DNA from: Eggerthellales bacterium
GTDB lineage: Bacteria; Actinomycetota; Coriobacteriia; Coriobacteriales; Eggerthellaceae
DNA: 60,212 nt
Direction: 5' to 3'
NCBI GenBank assembly: GCA_029006935.1
Contig: JAQXGX010000159.1
Location: forward strand, 1-60,212
Shown piece by piece: positions 55,346 to 60,212 of the stretch (its first letter is position 1; the number at the start of each line of letters is the position of its first letter). The notes beneath the pieces were generated by a model. That model did not search any database and had not been told where the DNA came from. It was given only the letters and a program-made list of their open reading frames with translations. A program made the position numbers and the translations under genes.

Positions 55346-55858
55346 ATGAAGGTTATTCTGCTCAAGGAACTCAAGGGCAAGGGCGGCGAAGGCGACGTCA
55401 TCGACGTTGCTCCGGGCTTTGCCAACAACTACCTGCTGACCCAGGGCTACGCCATCCTGGCCACCAAGGGCAACCTGAAGCAGCTCGAGGCTCGCAAGCA
55501 CAACATTGCCAAGCGCGAAGCTCAGCGCCTGGCTGATGCCGAGGCTCTGAAGGCTAAGCTGGACGCTCTGACCATCGTGGTGGACGCCCAGGTTGGCGAC
55601 GAGGGCCAGCTGTTCGGCTCCGTGACCAACACCATGGTTGCCGAGGCTCTGAAGGCACAGGCTGACGTGGAGATGGATCGCCGCCGCATCGAGATCAACA
55701 CCCCGATCAAGACTGCTGGCGTTCACGACGTCACCGTGGGTCTGTACCGCACCATCAAGGCTACCCTGAAGGTTGCCGTTGGCGTTGAGGTCGAGGCTGA
55801 GCCGGCCGCCGAAGAGGCTGTCGAGGCAGCTGAGGCTCCGGAGGCCACCGAGGAGTAG
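55346..55858 (+). CDS. rplI: 50S ribosomal protein L9
   Basis: 170 residues: N-terminal domain MKVILLKELKGKGGEGDVI with APGFANNYL, a long central helix (NLKQLEARKHNIAKREAQR) and a C-terminal globular domain. It carries an extra acidic Ala/Glu tail of ~20 residues. The stem GGGAAATCCCC/GGGGATTTCC (55904-55946) downstream may end the operon. Confidence 0.97.
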   Translation: MKVILLKELKGKGGEGDVIDVAPGFANNYLLTQGYAILATKGNLKQLEARKHNIAKREAQRLADAEALKAKLDALTIVVDAQVGDEGQLFGSVTNTMVAEALKAQADVEMDRRRIEINTPIKTAGVHDVTVGLYRTIKATLKVAVGVEVEAEPAAEEAVEAAEAPEATEE

Positions 55859-56056
55859 TTTCTCGAAAAATTCTTTTCCACCGTCCTCGGATTGTGGAAA
55901 ACAGGGAAATCCCCTTGTCCCCCAGATGGCGGGCAGGGGGATTTCCTCATTTGCGGTGGAAAACGGGCTGGAAGGGCTAAGCGGCGCCCAGAACCTATGC
56001 TGACCTGCAATTTCGTTTGGGTTACTATGTGAAAACCACAACAGGAAGGAGCTCCA
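55859..56056. promoter_or_regulatory. rplI-dnaB gap with DnaA-box-like nonamers
   Basis: One exact DnaA box (minus TTTTCCACA, 55893-55901) and two one-mismatch forms (TTTTCCACC on the plus strand at 55874-55882 and on the minus strand at 55955-55963) lie in the 198 bp before dnaB. The outer two flank the stem that probably ends the ribosomal operon. No clear -35/-10 pair for dnaB was found. Confidence 0.6.
55904..55946 (+). terminator. Probable terminator after rplI
   Basis: GGAAATCCCC pairs with GGGGATTTCC over 10 bp, with a C/G-rich loop of 22 nt; a weak T tail. Confidence 0.55.
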
Positions 56057-57505
56057 ATGGCACCGTATGATCAGCAGGCCTACCCTGCCGTCCCGTCTTC
56101 CAAGATGGATTTCGTTCCCAATGCCGTGGGCGAAGCCCAGCCCCAGGCAACGTCGGGACGTCGTATGCTCCCCCAGAACATAGAGGCGGAAAAGTCCGTG
56201 CTGGCAGCATGCATGCTCACCTCGGAGGCGTTGGTGGAAGCGGTGTCGCGGCTTGTACCAGAAGACTTCTTCCGTCCGTCTCACCGCATCATCTTTGCGG
56301 CCATGATGGATCTGAACAGCAGGAACGTGGCCATCGACCAGATTTCCCTGGCGGAAAACCTCCATGGTACCGGCCAGCTGGAATCCGTGGGCGGAAAGGC
56401 GTACCTGGCGGACCTATCCGACAACACCTTTGCCCTGACCAACTGGCGCACCCATGTGGAGGTGATCAAGCGCACCTCCATCCTGCGCAACCTGATCTTT
56501 GCGTCTGCCAAGATCACCGCCCTGGCCTACGATGCCCCCGACGACCTGAATGCCGTGGTGGAGGATGCGGAGAAGATCCTGTTCGACGTCACCGAGAAGC
56601 GCATCAGCTCGGACTTCGTGGAAATCAAATCCCTGCTGGTCCAGACCTTTGATGAGATCGCCAAGCTGGCCGATCAGCGGGACACCATCGCAGGCGTGCC
56701 TACTGGCTTCAAGGACGTGGACGCCCTGTTCCACGGCTGGCGCGGCGGCGACTTGATCATCTTGGCGGCCCGTCCCGGCGTGGGCAAGACCTCCTTTGCC
56801 CTAAACATTGCCACTAACGCGGCAAAACTGGGTGTGACCGTGGCCTTTCTTTCCTTGGAAATGGGCGCTTCCCAGCTGGTTCAGCGCATCCTGTGCTCGG
56901 AAGCTCGGGTGAACCTGGGAAAGCTGCGTGCCGGTCAGGTCAGCGAAGCGGACTGGAGCGCCATCGCCGACGCCGCCAACGACCTTTCCCAGTGTGATCT
57001 TCTCATTGACGACACCCCGGCCCTTTCTATCCTGGAGTTGCGAGCCAAGGCCCGCCGTGAGCTGCGGGGCAAGGAAAAGGGCCTGATCATTGTGGACTAC
57101 CTGCAGCTCATGCAGCCGGCAACCCACAGGCGCGACGGAAACCGCGCGGTTGAGGTGGGCGAGATCTCCCGTGGCCTCAAGGTCCTTGCCAAGGAAATGG
57201 ACATGCCGGTGCTGGCCCTTTCCCAGCTTTCCCGTTCCGTGGAAATGCGCGGTGGCAAGCGCCCCCAGCTTTCCGACCTGCGCGAGTCCGGCTCCATCGA
57301 GCAGGACGCCGACATCGTCATGTTCATCGACCGCAGCATGAACGAAACCGAGGCCGCCGACGACGATCGTCCGGACGCGGGAAAGGCCCAGCTTATTGTG
57401 GCCAAGCACCGCAACGGCGCCACCCGGGACATAGACCTGACCTTCAGCGCTGAAAACACGCGCTTCATGGACTACTACGACGAATCGCGGATAGGCGGAT
57501 ACTAG
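56057..57505 (+). CDS. dnaB: Replicative DNA helicase DnaB
   Basis: The hexameric fork helicase, 482 residues. The N-terminal collar domain starts RRMLPQNIEAEKSVLAAC; a linker follows, then the RecA-like motor with Walker A ARPGVGKTS (238-246), IIVDYLQLMQ, and LSQLSRSVEMRGGKRPQ with SDLRESGSIEQDADIVMF. The protein has an extra ~35-residue N-terminal tail. No intein is present. The loader is presumably the DUF721 protein at 28674. Confidence 0.97.
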   Translation: MAPYDQQAYPAVPSSKMDFVPNAVGEAQPQATSGRRMLPQNIEAEKSVLAACMLTSEALVEAVSRLVPEDFFRPSHRIIFAAMMDLNSRNVAIDQISLAENLHGTGQLESVGGKAYLADLSDNTFALTNWRTHVEVIKRTSILRNLIFASAKITALAYDAPDDLNAVVEDAEKILFDVTEKRISSDFVEIKSLLVQTFDEIAKLADQRDTIAGVPTGFKDVDALFHGWRGGDLIILAARPGVGKTSFALNIATNAAKLGVTVAFLSLEMGASQLVQRILCSEARVNLGKLRAGQVSEADWSAIADAANDLSQCDLLIDDTPALSILELRAKARRELRGKEKGLIIVDYLQLMQPATHRRDGNRAVEVGEISRGLKVLAKEMDMPVLALSQLSRSVEMRGGKRPQLSDLRESGSIEQDADIVMFIDRSMNETEAADDDRPDAGKAQLIVAKHRNGATRDIDLTFSAENTRFMDYYDESRIGGY

Positions 57506-57584
57506 AATATAATCAAGGTTCGCGGCAATCCGCTTCGCCCTGTTGTATTGAGGGCGGCTGGGCATAGGACGAAAGGAATCCAGC

Positions 57585-58901
57585 ATGGCAAGTACGGTTC
57601 TTGTAGGCACGCAATGGGGCGATGAAGGCAAGGGCAAAATCACCGACCTTATTGCGAGCAAGTACGACTATGTGGTCCGCTACCAGGGAGGCAACAACGC
57701 CGGACACACCGTGGTCCACGGCAATACCAAGCTGGCACTGCACCTTATGCCCTCCGGCGTCATGTACGAGCATGCCGTGCCGGTCATCGGCAACGGCGTG
57801 GTCATTGATCCCGGTGCGCTGGTGAAGGAGATGGCGCTGCTGGAAGCCGAAGGCGTTTCCTGCAAGAACCTGAAGATCAGCTGCAACGCCCACATCATCA
57901 TGCCCTATCACAAGGATCTGGACGGCGCGGACGAAAAGGTGCTGGGCAAGAACTCCATCGGCACTACCAAGCGCGGCATCGGCCCCTGCTATCAGGACAA
58001 GGCTGCCCGCAAGGGCATCCGCGTGCAGGACCTGATGGATGAAAAGATCTTCCGCCTGAAGGTGGAGACCGCACTGGCCCAGAAGAACCCCATCCTGGAG
58101 AAGATCTACGGCATCCACACCTACACCGTGGACGAGATCATGGAGGAGTACCTGCCCTACGCCACCATTCTGAAGCCCTACATGGCTGAGACCACCCAGC
58201 TTCTGAACGAGGCCCTGCGCTCCGGCAAGAACATACTGTTCGAAGGCGCCCAGGCAACCATGCTGGACATTGATCACGGCACCTACCCCTACGTGACCTC
58301 CTCTTCCTGCGGCTCCGGCGGCGCTGCCATCGGCACTGGCGTGGGTCCCATGGCCATTGAAAAGGTCATCGGCATCATGAAGGCCTACACCACTCGCGTG
58401 GGCGGCGGTCCCTTCCCCACCGAGCAGCTGTTCCCCGAAAACGGCGGTGAGGGGGAAATGGCTCAGGTGGGCGAAAAGCTCTGCGCCGTGGGCCACGAGT
58501 ACGGCGTGACTACCGGACGAAAGCGCCGCTGCGGCTGGCTGGATGCCGTCATCGGCAAGTACGCCGTGGACGTGAACGGTCTGACCGACATTGCTCTGAC
58601 CAAGCTGGACGTGCTTTCCGAGTTCGATACCATCAAGGTGTGCGTTGCCTACGAGCACGAGGGCAAGCGCTACGACTACCTGCCCATGCAGCAGAGCGTG
58701 CTGTTCCATGCCAAGCCGGTGTACGAAGAGCTGCCGGGCTGGAAGGGCGTTGACATTACCGGATGCCGCACCTTCGAGGAGCTGCCCGAAAACGCGCAGA
58801 ACTACATCCGCTTCGTCGAGGATTTTGTCGGCGCGCCCATTACCATGATTTCCGTTGCACCTGAACGCGACTGCACCATCTTCCGCGGATGGGACAGGTA
58901 A
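57585..58901 (+). CDS. purA: Adenylosuccinate synthetase
   Basis: It converts IMP and aspartate to adenylosuccinate with GTP. 438 residues: GTQWGDEGKGK P-loop, YQGGNNAGHTVV, the signature GTTKRGIGPCYQDKAAR, and TTGRKRRCGWLD. The ATG at 57585 has AAAGGA upstream. It is followed by purD after a 23-nt gap, making a purine pair behind dnaB. Confidence 0.98.
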   Translation: MASTVLVGTQWGDEGKGKITDLIASKYDYVVRYQGGNNAGHTVVHGNTKLALHLMPSGVMYEHAVPVIGNGVVIDPGALVKEMALLEAEGVSCKNLKISCNAHIIMPYHKDLDGADEKVLGKNSIGTTKRGIGPCYQDKAARKGIRVQDLMDEKIFRLKVETALAQKNPILEKIYGIHTYTVDEIMEEYLPYATILKPYMAETTQLLNEALRSGKNILFEGAQATMLDIDHGTYPYVTSSSCGSGGAAIGTGVGPMAIEKVIGIMKAYTTRVGGGPFPTEQLFPENGGEGEMAQVGEKLCAVGHEYGVTTGRKRRCGWLDAVIGKYAVDVNGLTDIALTKLDVLSEFDTIKVCVAYEHEGKRYDYLPMQQSVLFHAKPVYEELPGWKGVDITGCRTFEELPENAQNYIRFVEDFVGAPITMISVAPERDCTIFRGWDR

Positions 58902-58924
58902 AAGTAGAGGAAAGGGAACCCCAC

Positions 58925-60211
58925 ATGAACATTCTGGTCCTTGGCTCCGGCGGCCGCGAACATGCTCTGACCTGGGCTCTTGCAAAGTCTGACAAGACGG
59001 AGAAGCTCTTCGTTGCCCCGGGCAACGGCGGCACCGCCTCCATCGCCACCAACGTGGACGGCGTCAACATCAACGACGGGGCATCGGTGCTGGCCTTCGC
59101 CCAGGAAAACAATATCGATCTGGTGGTTATTGGCCCGGAGGCTCCGCTGGTAGCGGGCGTGGCCGACGTGCTCCGAGCAGAGGGCATTGCCGTGTTCGGT
59201 CCCAACGGCCAGGGCGCGCTGCTGGAGGGCTCCAAGGACTTCAGCAAGCAGTTCATGGTCCGCAACGACCTGCCCACCGCAGCCTACGCCACCTTCGAGG
59301 AAGCGGAGCCGGCGCTTGAGTACGTGCGTGCGCAGGGAGCCCCCATCGTCATCAAGGCTGACGGCCTGGCTGCCGGCAAGGGCGTTGTGGTGGCAGAAAC
59401 CCTGGAGCAGGCCGAGCAGGCGGTTCGCGACTGCTTTGACGGCGCCTTCGGCTCCGCGGGCAGCCGCGTGGTGATCGAGGAGTGCATGACCGGCCCCGAG
59501 TGCAGCCTGCTTTCCTTCGTCACTGCCGGCACCTCCCATCCCATGGCTCCCGCTCAGGACCACAAGCGCGCCTACGACGGCGACAAGGGACCCAACACCG
59601 GCGGCATGGGCGTGTACTCCCCGGTGCCTATTGTGACCGACGAGGAAATGGCTCGCATGAAGGAGATCATGGACCAGGCCGCCGCGGCCACTGCCCGTGA
59701 GTTTGAGGGGGACTATCGCGGCTGCCTGTATGGCGGCTTCATGCTGACTCCCCAGGGTCCCAAGATCGTGGAGTTCAACGCGCGCTTCGGTGATCCGGAA
59801 ACCCAGGTAGTCCTGCCGCGCCTTGAGTCCGACCTGGTGGACGTGATGATGGCCGTGGCTCAGGGTGCTCCCGAGCAGATCGACCTGAAGTGGTCCGACT
59901 CCTGGGCGGTCAGCGTGGTGCTGGCAAGCCAGGGGTACCCGGGCTCCTATGAGAAGGGCAAGGTCATCACCGGCATTGAGGAAGCGGAGAAGCTGGAGGG
60001 CGTGACCGTGTTCCACGCTGGAACCAAGATGGAAGGTCAGGATCTGCTGACCAATGGCGGTCGCGTGCTGAACGTGGTTGCCATGGGCCAGACCTTCGCC
60101 CAGGCCCAGGAGCGGGCGTACGCAGCGGTAGACCTGATCGACTTCGAGGGCAAGCAGTTCCGCACGGACATCGGCGCCAAGGCGGCTGCTGGTCGCAGCT
60201 CCTGGGACTAG
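58925..60211 (+). CDS. purD: Phosphoribosylamine--glycine ligase
   Basis: An ATP-grasp enzyme, the second step of purine synthesis. 428 residues from the ATG at 58925: MNILVLGSGGREHAL, IGPEAPLVAGVAD, the ATP-grasp KADGLAAGKGVVVAE, PNTGGMGVYSP and the C-terminal FNARFGDPETQ. The stop is the last codon before the window end, so the gene is complete. An in-frame upstream extension has no homology. Confidence 0.97.
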   Translation: MNILVLGSGGREHALTWALAKSDKTEKLFVAPGNGGTASIATNVDGVNINDGASVLAFAQENNIDLVVIGPEAPLVAGVADVLRAEGIAVFGPNGQGALLEGSKDFSKQFMVRNDLPTAAYATFEEAEPALEYVRAQGAPIVIKADGLAAGKGVVVAETLEQAEQAVRDCFDGAFGSAGSRVVIEECMTGPECSLLSFVTAGTSHPMAPAQDHKRAYDGDKGPNTGGMGVYSPVPIVTDEEMARMKEIMDQAAAATAREFEGDYRGCLYGGFMLTPQGPKIVEFNARFGDPETQVVLPRLESDLVDVMMAVAQGAPEQIDLKWSDSWAVSVVLASQGYPGSYEKGKVITGIEEAEKLEGVTVFHAGTKMEGQDLLTNGGRVLNVVAMGQTFAQAQERAYAAVDLIDFEGKQFRTDIGAKAAAGRSSWD

Positions 60212-60212
60212 G

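Overview
The window is the chromosomal replication-origin region of a GC-rich actinobacterium, most likely an anaerobic member of the Coriobacteriia (Eggerthella-like order). Three things point there: the actinobacterial order dnaA-dnaN-recF-DUF721(DciA)-gyrB-gyrA-tRNA-Ile-tRNA-Ala; the opposed arm rpmH-rnpA-yidD-yidC-jag-rsmG-parA-parB; and [NiFe]-hydrogenase maturation genes next to a LytTR response regulator. The species-level placement is inference. Genes left of about 23 kb are nearly all on the minus strand and genes right of it are all on the plus strand, as expected for two replichores diverging from an origin at about 23.0-26.4 kb.

Region 1-7 kb: the 5' part of a CBS-domain (CorC-like) protein, then a leftward cluster LytTR regulator-pgi-hypF-hypC-hypD. 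tRNA-Gly and tRNA-Arg follow at 6.9-7.2 kb. Region 7.3-14.7 kb: a leftward cluster of an exonuclease-DinG helicase, a membrane-anchored helical protein and a very large degenerate M28-peptidase-like membrane protein. Region 14.8-17.6 kb: a tail-anchored orphan, ddl and rlmN. Region 17.6-23.0 kb: parB, parA, rsmG, jag, yidC, yidD, rnpA and rpmH, i.e. segregation, membrane insertion and RNA processing.

The origin appears to be in two parts. Five exact TTTTCCACA DnaA boxes lie between rpmH and an unusual GHKL-ATPase/winged-helix gene, and one of them overlaps the -35 of the dnaA operon promoter. A second, AT-rich part with a DnaA-trio-like track lies between dnaA and dnaN. Six parS-like palindromes (core GTTTCACGTGAAAC) are spread over 2.8-28.7 kb, two of them just upstream of parA.

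Region 29-45 kb: gyrB, gyrA, tRNA-Ile and tRNA-Ala, a small MntR/DtxR-type repressor, a DivIC/FtsB-like protein, Ppx/GppA, tRNA-Leu, a polyprenyl synthase, a peptidoglycan-binding protein, leuC-leuD-leuB and a 989-residue orphan. Region 45-52.7 kb: hisS, aspS, typA, a PrsA-like foldase lipoprotein and an orphan ABC ATPase. Region 52.7-53.3 kb: two tRNA-Ser genes, followed by an 86-bp direct repeat containing the tRNA 3' end. Region 53.3-60.2 kb: an acidic orphan, rpsF-ssb-rpsR-rplI, dnaB (preceded by DnaA-box-like nonamers), purA and purD.

The most interesting candidates are the GHKL-winged-helix protein placed between oriC and dnaA, the bipartite origin with a DnaA-trio-like element, the dispersed parS set, the DnaA boxes before dnaB, and the catalytically degenerate M28-like protein.
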